This document shows positions 1 through 6,316 of a stretch of 7,337 bases of DNA, piece by piece. Under the pieces are notes generated by a model, which saw only the letters and a list, made by a program, of their open reading frames with translations, made no database searches and was not told the origin of the DNA. Origin of the DNA: an uncultured Clostridia bacterium (GTDB lineage Bacteria; Bacillota; Clostridia; Oscillospirales; Oscillospiraceae); the NCBI GenBank assembly GCA_937858235.1, contig CALLZZ010000076.1, positions 1 to 7,337 on the forward strand. Reading direction: 5' to 3'. The translations under genes were made by a program, and so were the position numbers. Every line of letters begins with the position of its first letter. Within the stretch, counting starts at the first letter, position 1.

Positions 1-205
1 CCGTATTCTCATAACGGTATCCATTAATCCACGCACTTCCTGCCGCCACACTCACAGCCAAACCAATCACCGGTGAAACCTGCAGGTTTGTTGCTGTCAT
101 ATAAAAAACACCATTGGAGACAAGACTTCCGAAATATGCCGCAAAGTCAGTAGCGTCATAGACCCTGTCACCCTCCGTTGAGTTGAAAAAACCGCTTTTC
201 TCCAT
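1..205 (-). CDS. Phage tail/baseplate-associated protein, N-terminal part (runs off window)
   Basis: The first 68 residues are visible and the rest lies beyond the window edge. The protein begins MEKSGFFNSTEGDRVYDATD and continues with FAAYFGSLVSNGVF, NLQV and an AGSAWINGYRY stretch. From memory, this arrangement is typical of a Firmicutes prophage tail or baseplate protein family whose members open with an SxFFNS..GDR..Y block and later carry an AG.AWINGY block. The exact role (upper baseplate, fibre anchor or receptor binding) cannot be decided from the N-terminus. The ATG at 203-205 is supported by a GGGAGG Shine-Dalgarno about 8 bases upstream. The gene starts 15 bases after the stop of the preceding tail gene, so the two belong to one phage late operon. 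It is probably a structural protein of a resident prophage or prophage remnant. Family assignment is from recalled resemblance, not a search. Confidence 0.72.
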   Translation of the reverse strand, partial: MEKSGFFNSTEGDRVYDATDFAAYFGSLVSNGVFYMTATNLQVSPVIGLAVSVAAGSAWINGYRYENT

Positions 206-220
206 ATTGCATTCCTCCCG

Positions 221-868
221 TTAAGCTCTCGCGTAAGAGCAAGATATAAGGTAAAAACCTGTAGGCAGTGTGGAAGAAGCAGCATTCGCCACCACGCCAC
301 TTGCATTAATCGTAATCGGCATATTGGTGCCGCTGCCACCCACCGCTGTCGCCACAGCACGTACTGTCGAGTAGGGGTAAAAGTTCGCATTTGTTATTGT
401 TAGAATGGCGTTTCCGGATGCGACTCCGGAAGCGCCCACGTTTACCTGCATTCCAATTGAAACGACGCCCTTATTTACAAATGACATATTCATGCCTACA
501 GTGACACCGCTTCCAAGGGAGTAAGTGAGCGAAGTATCAGCTTCCTGAGCAACTTTTGCAGTAGTCACAGCTCCATTTGAAATCCTCGCCCCAGATACTG
601 GCGCATTATAGACATTGTTAATACTGGCCGCAAAGGTGCTTCCTCGAACTGCAGCGAGAATGTCTGTGAGGGCACCGAGCGGAAAACTTAGCCAGTTCGC
701 CTGACCGGACGGGTTATTGAATACGAAAACAGAAATCACATAGAACGTCATAGTATTGCGAGAGATAAAGAAACCCATCGCCCGCTGATAACCGTTTCCC
801 GTGTTGTCCCCGCTTGGCATTACCGAGTCCGCCTGTAAAAGAACCAAGGGCGGCTTGTAACAATCCAA
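221..868 (-). pseudogene. 5'-truncated phage tail-fibre / adhesin-like protein
   Basis: The open frame of 215 codons begins only at a TTG (866-868) directly after an in-frame TAA. No Shine-Dalgarno is recognisable there, and the start lies inside the mcrC reading frame, so the true N-terminus is missing. The protein is rich in Gly, Ala, Ser, Val and Asn and has no membrane segment or catalytic motif. An early RAMGFFISRNTMTFYVISVF stretch leads to a linker-like part (SGARISNGAVTTAKVAQ). The C-terminal 100 residues look like a beta-sandwich and end TLPTGFYLISCSYARA, similar to head or receptor-binding domains of tail fibres. The next gene is another phage tail protein with a clean ribosome binding site. 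An internal ATG (codon 17, MPSGDN) could restart translation but also lacks a good Shine-Dalgarno. The reading frame of the first 20 codons is uncertain, because another frame there also reads plausibly (GLLQAALGSFTGGLG). Confidence 0.6.
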
Positions 869-1386
869 TTAATCCGACCTTTTACGAAGGAGCCGCATTC
901 TGTCACGTCTTCATATTGGTAATAACGCTGCCTGTTTATCGCGGCTTGAGCATAATGGACATAGATTGTAATAAAAAGTTCTAACAGGTTCTCTGTGCCG
1001 GAAAGCTCCCCCCGCATAGTAACGAATGGAAAGTTCAATCTATCACAATAACCGAGCCATATTACAAGGTTGTTGATGAGGTCATCCATCTGCAGGTCTT
1101 CGGTGTCATAATCATCCTCATCGTTTTTAAATACTTTCGGGAAAATGTTCAACTGCTCACCCCGAAAGATAATTGTACCTATGTAGTTTTGAAGCTTAAT
1201 TCCATCTCGGACGTCAAAATCGATAAATTGCTGCCGACTTGTTACCTGCCCATCGGCATAGAAAATAGAACGCTGCTCCCAGTTTTCTTGGAGTAATGTC
1301 TCCAATTGGGAAAGAGCGCCATCAGCTTGCCACGAAAGTGGCAGCTTTGAAGTTCGTATTTTTCTATGCTCAAAGCTGTTAATCAT
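820..1386 (-). pseudogene. mcrC: McrC-like restriction subunit, C-terminally truncated
   Basis: The N-terminal half of a McrC-family protein (McrBC 5-methylcytosine restriction component). Residues 66-86 (LQNYIGTIIFRGEQLNIFPKV) and the segment from about 104 to 173, ending SFVKGRIN, follow the family pattern. McrC proteins are usually about 350-450 residues, with the PD-(D/E)XK nuclease in the C-terminal half; here the frame ends after 188 codons. The last 14 or so residues (WIVTSRPWFFYRRTR) no longer look like McrC and read the phage-side sequence out of frame. The nuclease domain is therefore absent. The ATG at 1384-1386 lies 3 bases after the mcrB TGA, with AAGGA about 9 bases upstream inside the end of mcrB. 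If expressed, the stub might still bind McrB, but it could not cut DNA. The alternative is a complete gene broken by an assembly error. Confidence 0.85.
855..870. other. Breakpoint joining mcrC to a phage tail gene
   Basis: McrC similarity stops around codon 173-174 (positions 865-870), and the phage tail frame becomes open from 868. Both genes are cut at the same place, one losing its 3' half and the other its 5' end, on the same strand. No insertion sequence, inverted repeat or obvious attachment site is visible at the join. The exact base cannot be fixed without the two parental sequences. Confidence 0.65.
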
Positions 1387-1389
1387 AGG

Positions 1390-3963
1390 TCAGTCCTTCT
1401 TCTTTATTTGTATCCTTCCACGGTAGGTGCCATCAATCACATAACCAGTATCAGCCAAGCAGTCAAGGGCTTTCTTCACTTTTGCTTCATCATCATAAAA
1501 ATACTCATAAAGTAGCGGAATAATATTGTTATTCATAATTACTCCGATGTCATCTGCGCCTTTCCCAATAAAATATGCGTGACCAATCAGCAGATCGGTA
1601 CTTCTAAGTTCTTTCTTAATATAGACATTGAGGGCGAGCAGTACATTCCGAAGGGAGGAGTCGCCAATGAGTGATTCGTTCGGGGCCATTTCTATAAAGA
1701 CAAATCTGCGGCGGAGTGCTGTGTCTATGAGAGAAATAGATTTGTCAGCGGAGTTCATAGTACCGATGACATACAGGTTGTTTGGTACAGAGAATCGCTC
1801 ACCCAAAGGAAGTGTAACCGACAACTGGTTAAGCTCGCCGCATCGTTTGTCGTCCTCAATGAGAGTGATAAGCTCTCCGAAAATTTTTGAAATGTTACCA
1901 CGGTTTATTTCATCAATTATGATGACATAGTTATTATCAGGGTCTTGCATGGCAGCATCTGCGATAGTTTTAAACACACCATTGACTTTTATGAAGCTGA
2001 TTGTACCGGCCTTCGCATCGGGGCGAATACCTTGGACAAACTCTTCATATCCATAACTCTGATGGAATGTGGTAAACACAACTTGTCCAGCAGCAACCTT
2101 CTCGGAGTATTTCAACATTAGTTCTTGGCGCTGTTCTTTTGTTCGCTGCGTCATATTCACAGGGCGGTCTTCCACGATAGCCATCGCATACTCGATTGAA
2201 GAGTAAGTTTTACCAGTTCCGGGAGCCCCGTATATAATCTGATTTAGCGGATGAAGTGGGTTCTCGCGGGGATTCCTAATTACACTTATTTTCTCATCTT
2301 TACCCATTTCAATCGCCCCCTCGTCTGACAGCTCATAATAATATTTGTGGTACAAATATAGAAGGTTCGCATCGTCTGAAAGAGGGACACAGGAAGTGCG
2401 GAGGCCTTCAGATTTGTTAGGCAATTTATCTTCATTCGTAAAACAGACGTGCCAAGTGGTCGGTTTTCGGTGAGGAAATTCCTGACCCTCAATAAAATAA
2501 TAGGCTTTGACCTCATCCCCTAAAGCAAGGAGACTCTCTCCGTCCATAGCAACAAATATTGTGTTCCCGTTGGTTCGATAATACGTTGAAAGCTCTCCAG
2601 CTTTGCGAGAAGCAGTCCTGTTATCAGACGGATAATATACCTCGGTCAGTTTTTCATTTATTGCCTTTCGGTTAACATCGTTTCCCTGGAGATAGGAATC
2701 CAATGAACCGATAGCTGGCCAACCTATAGCAGCAATTCCATCTCGGCGCCATTCATTAAAATAGTTCTTTTTTCCATCAGAAGTTCCAAGCCGACAAAAC
2801 TGCTTAATGTCGCCAAACCTATCGTATGAAGCACCAGAGAAAAAGGCGGAGGACATTTTTGCATATCTTGAAATAATGGCGAGCTGCCCACTCCGGGCAT
2901 AGTACTTTGCACTGGGATGTATTCCGTAAGCCAACAGAATATGTCGATGCCACTCGGATGAGTGCCATGCCGCAAACTTTGTAGGGAACACCATATGGTA
3001 ATACTTATGAATCCAAGCAAATCCTGCATACTTCCCAATGGCCGCATTCAGCTTGTCATCCAGCTCCTCGTATGCTTCAGCTGTATCGAGTTCACCGAAC
3101 GAGGAAATGATTTCTGAACCCCTAATAAGCATATCACGAATATCGCACCCTAATTTCAAAGCGTCCACATCGGACAACTCTTCTGGTTTTGCCGGACTCC
3201 CAGATACCCACACATTGTCCTCTTTTCGTTGGTATAATCCAAACTTAAAAGAGGACCCACCAGCGATGCTGCCAAAGAATTTCTTAATCTTCGTATTGAA
3301 TTCAAGCCAATAGCAGAGACAGTCATTCGTGCTTTCTGATGAATAGAACAATGATGTTAGCAACTCAGAATCTGGAATGTGCGACAAGGCATCTGGTGAA
3401 AACTTCGCATTAAAGCTTTCATATAGACCGCGCAGGTCATCTTCCGATGCTTCAAGCTCATAGCCATTCGACAGCACATACTCATGAATTTCCGCCGCTG
3501 CTCTTTGATACTCGTCAAGTTCTATTTCTTGAGTGTCGGTTGTTGGTCCATATGACTTTGCTCTGTTGGCGACTGCTTCTTCACGCTCGGGGTCCATCTT
3601 TTGGATAGAACCATACTCGTGAGTATCTACATCGACAATGGCTATGTTCTTTTTTCCGTCAATATTCAACCATTCCACATACGGTAGATTGGCAAGAATA
3701 GTCTCTGGTTGGTTACGGCTCGATCCAGACCCCGACAAGAAGCTCTCTACATGGACAGCAGGTCTTTTTAACATCTCGTTCCATATACTTAGAAGTTCTT
3801 GCAAAGGACGGGATCTTCTCTTTCCTTGGACGGAAAGAATAATGCGACCGCTTTCTTCGTTAATCTCCTCGATAAAAAACGGTGTAGCCTGTCCCGATAT
3901 ACTATGAAGCTCTTTTCCTTTTAGATTTTCAAGGTCAGCAAGTAACTCATCAAAGTCTTTCAT
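1390..3963 (-). CDS. mcrB: McrB-like AAA+ GTPase with N-terminal PUA/EVE-like reader region
   Basis: An 857-residue motor subunit of a McrBC-type restriction system, expected to hydrolyse GTP and translocate DNA with McrC. The C-terminal AAA+ domain has Walker A GAPGTGKT (579-586), the McrB segment FTTFHQSYGYEEFVQGIRP (630-648), Walker B IIIDEINRGN (681-690), the McrB signature GTMNSADKS (734-742, usually NTADRS) and RRRF (751-754). Residues 200-350 hold an unnamed conserved region (CYWLEFN, FGSIAGGSSFKFGLY, WIHKYYHMVFPTKF). Residues about 385-505 (DGIAAIGW, AGELSTYY, TIFVAMDGESLLALGDEV) resemble a PUA/EVE-type fold, which in other proteins reads modified bases. The ATG at 3961-3963 lies 2 bases after the methyltransferase stop, with GGAGGGG overlapping that stop. 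The protein appears full length and intact. It is long for McrB because of the N-terminal recognition part. Its nuclease partner downstream is broken. Confidence 0.93.
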   Translation of the reverse strand: MKDFDELLADLENLKGKELHSISGQATPFFIEEINEESGRIILSVQGKRRSRPLQELLSIWNEMLKRPAVHVESFLSGSGSSRNQPETILANLPYVEWLNIDGKKNIAIVDVDTHEYGSIQKMDPEREEAVANRAKSYGPTTDTQEIELDEYQRAAAEIHEYVLSNGYELEASEDDLRGLYESFNAKFSPDALSHIPDSELLTSLFYSSESTNDCLCYWLEFNTKIKKFFGSIAGGSSFKFGLYQRKEDNVWVSGSPAKPEELSDVDALKLGCDIRDMLIRGSEIISSFGELDTAEAYEELDDKLNAAIGKYAGFAWIHKYYHMVFPTKFAAWHSSEWHRHILLAYGIHPSAKYYARSGQLAIISRYAKMSSAFFSGASYDRFGDIKQFCRLGTSDGKKNYFNEWRRDGIAAIGWPAIGSLDSYLQGNDVNRKAINEKLTEVYYPSDNRTASRKAGELSTYYRTNGNTIFVAMDGESLLALGDEVKAYYFIEGQEFPHRKPTTWHVCFTNEDKLPNKSEGLRTSCVPLSDDANLLYLYHKYYYELSDEGAIEMGKDEKISVIRNPRENPLHPLNQIIYGAPGTGKTYSSIEYAMAIVEDRPVNMTQRTKEQRQELMLKYSEKVAAGQVVFTTFHQSYGYEEFVQGIRPDAKAGTISFIKVNGVFKTIADAAMQDPDNNYVIIIDEINRGNISKIFGELITLIEDDKRCGELNQLSVTLPLGERFSVPNNLYVIGTMNSADKSISLIDTALRRRFVFIEMAPNESLIGDSSLRNVLLALNVYIKKELRSTDLLIGHAYFIGKGADDIGVIMNNNIIPLLYEYFYDDEAKVKKALDCLADTGYVIDGTYRGRIQIKKKD

Positions 3964-3965
3964 TG

Positions 3966-5078
3966 TTACCCCTCCATGTATTTGTAAATAGTAAGAGCAA
4001 TGCCTCTGGCAAGGAGAAACGGTACACCATTACCAATAGTCTTGAATTTGTTTGTTAGTGTCATTTTTAAGGGCAATTCAAACTCTTTTGGTAAGGTTTG
4101 AAGCGACATTGCTTCCGCTGCGGAAAGCCGCCTTTCTTTATATGGATGCAAATGCACTTCGTTATTGCCATATGCAACTGTCGGTGAGTAACGCCAACGA
4201 TGAAGCCGCTTGTATGATTTTTTGCTAACATCACCTTCATCTACGGAGAGGATGCGTTGCAACCCACCGCGTGGTTGGAAATAGTCATTTGCGTTAGGAT
4301 GATGATACACATCATTCTTCTCAAACCAGTATTCGACAGTCAGTTCTTCCGGAATGCCTTCGGGACACGGTGTCAACTCATTTGGAGAAAACTTTGATGT
4401 ATCTGGCCAAGGTAATGACTTAATGTCATCTAATGTATACTTTTGGAATGCATCCCAAGGGAATGTCGTTATCTCCTTACCTTTATGCTGCTTGGCAGTT
4501 AAGAGAGGAGTTCGGATGCCAAACAACAGGATACGATCTCTATCTTGAGGAGCCCCGTATTCGAGGGCATTGGTAAGTCGTTCAGTTGTACAATAATTTG
4601 CTTGATGTAACTGTTTCTTAAGCTCCTCAAAAAACTCTCGATGCCGTGCCGTTCGCCATAAGCCCTTGACGTTTTCAAAGAGGAAAAAGTCAGGTTTCAT
4701 TGCGATAATCAGCTTTATGTAAGATAAAGACAGTTTACCATTATCTCCATCCTTGCCTTTGTTTTTACCAGCGATCGAAAAATCAGGGCAAGGAGGACCA
4801 CCGATAAAACCAACCAAGCTTCCGTCGCTTCTGGCATCAGCCATATAACCAAGGAGCTCATTGCACCTGTCACCCAAAAACTCATTTATATCTATATTAA
4901 AGTATCCGTAGAGTGGCTTTCTAAGATCCATCTTATCCCTGGAATAACGGTACGCTTCCATGAAAGCTGGCTGAAATTCGTTTACGAGTTCGATATCAAA
5001 TCCGTTCTTCTCGAACCCTAAATCCAGGAAGCCACTACCGGAAAAAAACGAAAAAATTTTAAGTTTACGATTATGCAT
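3966..5078 (-). CDS. DNA (cytosine-5-)-methyltransferase
   Basis: A C5-cytosine DNA methyltransferase of 370 residues that uses S-adenosylmethionine and probably protects host DNA from the McrBC-like nuclease. All main motifs are present: I FFSGSGFLDLGF (11-22), IV GGPPCPDFS with catalytic Cys97, VI ENV (135-137), VIII QDRDR (178-182), IX RRLSAAEAMSLQTLP (316-330) and X IGNGVP (348-353). The target recognition region spans roughly 190-300; its sequence specificity cannot be read from here. I chose the ATG at 5076-5078 because GGAGAG sits 7 bases upstream. An ATG 15 bases earlier (5093) is in frame but has poor ribosome-binding context. The start overlaps the regulator's stop by 8 bases, so translation is probably coupled. 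The enzyme looks intact, so methylation likely persists although the restriction arm is truncated. Confidence 0.95.
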   Translation of the reverse strand: MHNRKLKIFSFFSGSGFLDLGFEKNGFDIELVNEFQPAFMEAYRYSRDKMDLRKPLYGYFNIDINEFLGDRCNELLGYMADARSDGSLVGFIGGPPCPDFSIAGKNKGKDGDNGKLSLSYIKLIIAMKPDFFLFENVKGLWRTARHREFFEELKKQLHQANYCTTERLTNALEYGAPQDRDRILLFGIRTPLLTAKQHKGKEITTFPWDAFQKYTLDDIKSLPWPDTSKFSPNELTPCPEGIPEELTVEYWFEKNDVYHHPNANDYFQPRGGLQRILSVDEGDVSKKSYKRLHRWRYSPTVAYGNNEVHLHPYKERRLSAAEAMSLQTLPKEFELPLKMTLTNKFKTIGNGVPFLLARGIALTIYKYMEG

Positions 5079-5298
5079 TATGGTTCTCTCCATCCGCCTT
5101 GTTTGTTTTTATATACTTTCCACTTTTGATACGGGCATCACTCGGCTTTTTAATGTCGCTGGGAATAGCCCATACACGGCTAAACTTCATTGCACCTTTG
5201 ATTCTGCCAGAAGCACAAAGCACCTGAACTCTACGTTCGGTGATACCCCACCTTTTTGCCGCTTCTTGGATTGTCATGTATTCGCTTTTTATTGCCAT
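5071..5298 (-). CDS. Small helix-turn-helix DNA-binding protein, likely regulator of the R-M operon
   Basis: A 75-residue protein with a MerR/excisionase-type helix-turn-helix: MTIQEAAKRWGITERRVQVL (8-27), then a wing-like part (GRIKGAMKFSRVWAIP) and a basic tail (DARIKSGKYIK). Small proteins of this type are common in Firmicutes mobile and defence loci. As first gene of the operon, directly behind the promoter and overlapping the methyltransferase start, it could control restriction-modification expression like a controller protein, but that role is inferred from position only. I chose the ATG at 5296-5298, which has an AAGGTG ribosome binding site about 7 bases upstream. A TTG at 5313 would add five residues but lacks such a site. 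An alternative role is an excisionase-like accessory factor, although no integrase is in the window. Confidence 0.82.
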   Translation of the reverse strand: MAIKSEYMTIQEAAKRWGITERRVQVLCASGRIKGAMKFSRVWAIPSDIKKPSDARIKSGKYIKTNKADGENHNA

Positions 5299-5330
5299 TC
5301 TCGACACCTTCAATCAAATTTGCTTTTATT

Positions 5331-5359
5331 ATTATATACCGTTAAACGAATAATGTCAA
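5331..5359 (-). promoter_or_regulatory. Perfect-consensus sigma-A promoter of the HTH-methyltransferase-mcrBC operon
   Basis: Reading the minus strand, TTGACA (5354-5359) is followed by exactly 17 bases and TATAAT (5331-5336). Both hexamers match the vegetative consensus completely. The expected start of transcription is near 5324, giving a leader of about 26 bases before the regulator ATG at 5298. The spacer holds a short dyad, CGTTtAACG on the minus strand (5340-5348), which is a possible operator. Such a strong promoter ahead of a toxic nuclease suggests it is normally repressed, plausibly by the first gene product. Confidence 0.88.
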
Positions 5360-5477
5360 GCAGACTGGTACAAGTAGTAACATCATTATAAGGAATAATT
5401 CTATCGAGCAGTCTATGGCGCCAAGTTGTGCGGTTTGTATTTACATAAAAGCGAAACTCCGCTTTATAAACAGTTCC
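5360..5477. other. Upstream intergenic stretch with one small hairpin
   Basis: No credible gene. A 6-bp stem with a 6-base loop (AAAGCG / CGCTTT) lies at 5448-5465. Short inverted words AGACTG (5362-5367) and CAGTCT (5409-5414) flank the space upstream of the -35 box but are too short to interpret. The minus-strand frame is open through here into the repeat array and also spans the promoter, so it is unlikely to be coding. Confidence 0.4.
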
Positions 5478-5624
5478 CGTTTGCCGAGTGAACACACTGT
5501 TCAAATCCACTTTATTCCCGTTTGTTGGGTGAACACCCTATGAGTTTCCGTTTGTTGAGTGCAAGGCAAAATCAGCCATCGCATCCGACAAACGGAAGTT
5601 TTTATTACACTCGACAAACGGTAG

Positions 5625-5673
5625 AAAATAAAAAAAGCCGTCAAAAGCCTTGATATCAAGACATTTTGACAGC
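5625..5673 (-). terminator. Rho-independent terminator-like hairpin with long T-run
   Basis: On the minus strand a 10-bp outer stem (GCTGTCAAAA with TTTTGACGGC, one U.G pair) encloses the inner palindrome CTTGATATCAAG (5650-5661). It is followed at once by seven T, an A and four T. On the plus strand the U.G position becomes a C.A mismatch and there is no T-run, so the structure belongs to leftward RNA. It would stop transcripts coming from the cupin gene or from an unseen start inside the repeat array. Confidence 0.7.
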
Positions 5674-5682
5674 TATATGTGC

Positions 5683-5725
5683 AAAAAGAAGCACCCAACC
5701 TTTGTATCAAAGATTGAGTGCTTCT
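5683..5725 (-). terminator. Long 18-bp RNA hairpin followed by T-run
   Basis: Positions 5687-5725 form a 39-base hairpin. In minus-strand RNA the stem is continuous for 18 bp (8 + wobble + 3 + wobble + 5) around a three-base loop (AUA), and TTTTG follows. On the plus strand the two wobble positions are C.A mismatches, so pairing is kept only in leftward RNA. The stem is longer than most terminators. A processed or regulatory RNA element is the alternative. It lies 9 bases upstream of the second terminator-like hairpin, giving a tandem pair. Confidence 0.6.
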
Positions 5726-5919
5726 ATGGCAAAGGACACGAGTTCGATACAAAATGCTCCCGGTTGCTTTGTTCCCGTTTGTTGAGTGAACACCCTTGGC
5801 TGTTTCCGTTTGTTTTGTGCGACTTCCGTTTGTTGGGTGAACACCCTCGGCGTTATTCGTTCGTTCTGTGTGCCGGGAGTACATGACTTGTTATTTTATC
5901 ATGCTTCAAATCCTTTCCC

Positions 5920-6234
5920 TTAGTTTTTTGGAGCAGGCGCCTTCACAACAATTAATTCCAAGGTTTCATCGTGCAAATTTTTTACATTCATTTTGGTTTG
6001 GAACGGAATTTTTAGAAGCGTACCGGCTTCGTATTCGTGTATATCCTGGTCGTCCAAGCCGATTGAAAGCATCCCGCGAACTACGGTCATGTATACATTT
6101 GAATTGGAAAGATGCTCGGGTAACCCTTCGTTTTTGTTAAATACCATATGCAGATAGTGTACGTTTTCATCGAATATGACTTTTTCTACCGCCTTTTCAT
6201 TATCCCTTGATAGTTTAAATATCTGTTCAACCAT
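5920..6234 (-). CDS. Small single-domain cupin protein
   Basis: A 104-residue protein with the hydrophobic strand pattern of a single conserved beta-barrel (cupin). GLPEHLSNSNVYMTVVRG (37-54) corresponds to cupin motif 1, and AGTLLKIPFQTKMNVKN (70-86) to motif 2. The usual metal ligands are largely missing: motif 1 keeps His41, but the second His and the Glu of HxH...E are not evident, and motif 2 has Lys81 about where a His is normal. It may therefore bind a ligand without metal, or act as a sensor rather than an enzyme. It has no signal peptide and is probably cytoplasmic. The ATG at 6232-6234 has AGGAGG about 8 bases upstream and its own promoter, so it is likely a single-gene transcript. 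No terminator lies directly after the stop; the nearest are the hairpins at 5725 and 5673. The substrate is unknown. Confidence 0.85.
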   Translation of the reverse strand: MVEQIFKLSRDNEKAVEKVIFDENVHYLHMVFNKNEGLPEHLSNSNVYMTVVRGMLSIGLDDQDIHEYEAGTLLKIPFQTKMNVKNLHDETLELIVVKAPAPKN

Positions 6235-6287
6235 TACGGTTTACCTCCTGCTTTTCATATATTGTTCTGTACGCTGTATTTTCTTTT

Positions 6288-6316
6288 ATTATACCATAGC
6301 AAATTACGCATAGTAC
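6288..6316 (-). promoter_or_regulatory. Extended -10 promoter of the cupin gene
   Basis: On the minus strand, TGGTATAAT (6288-6296) is a perfect extended -10 element. The -35 position at 17-bp spacing (6311-6316) reads GTACTA, a poor match, which is common for extended -10 promoters or for promoters that need an activator. The leader before the ATG at 6234 would be about 45 bases. Confidence 0.7.

Larger units (their letters stand above)
5478..5870. repeat. Array of nine CGTTTGTYGRGTG-type repeats, two of them inverted
   Basis: The 13-bp core CGTTTGTYGRGTG occurs on the plus strand at 5478, 5519, 5549, 5776, 5807, 5827 and a degenerate copy at 5858. It occurs on the minus strand at 5582-5594 and 5608-5620. 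Most copies are preceded by TTCC or TTCCC. Copies at 5519 and 5827 continue into a perfect dyad GGGTGAACACCC (5527-5538, 5835-5846), and the copy at 5776 has a one-base variant (5784-5795). Long and short copies alternate, forming composite units of about 50 bp at 5512-5561, 5767-5819 and about 5824-5870. Core-to-core steps are 41, 30, 31, 20 and 31 bp, near whole helical turns. This fits cooperative protein binding (iteron or operator array) or a mobile-element end. I see no initiator, relaxase or integrase gene that would decide between these. Confidence 0.85.

Noticed and set aside
97..390. Minus-strand 97-codon frame spanning the gap between the two phage genes
   Set aside because: It overlaps both phage frames and their shared ribosome binding site, and has a Trp/Arg/Leu-rich composition typical of a wrong frame.
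1628..3907. Several plus-strand and out-of-frame minus-strand open frames within mcrB
   Set aside because: The McrB frame is complete with all motifs in order; the others are shadows without motifs or ribosome binding sites.
5080..5391. Plus-strand open frame of 103 codons opposite the HTH gene
   Set aside because: It is the antisense shadow of the regulator and promoter, without its own ribosome binding site.
5310..5510. A 66-codon minus-strand open frame upstream of the HTH gene
   Set aside because: It covers the complete consensus promoter and ends inside the leader of the operon. No Shine-Dalgarno supports its start.
5666..5700. TTGACA on the plus strand as a rightward promoter
   Set aside because: It is part of the hairpin arm, and no -10-like hexamer lies 16-18 bases downstream.
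5478..5870. CRISPR array
   Set aside because: Repeats are too short and variable, occur in both orientations, the intervals are not uniform unique spacers, and no cas gene is present.
5501..5884. A 127-codon minus-strand open frame across the repeat array
   Set aside because: It translates the repeats themselves (recurring TNG and QTET words), runs through both hairpins and T-runs, and has no ribosome binding site. It is open by chance of the repeat composition.
5650..5886. A 78-codon plus-strand open frame over the same array
   Set aside because: It reads the complementary strand of the same repeats, has no ribosome binding site and no recognisable domain.
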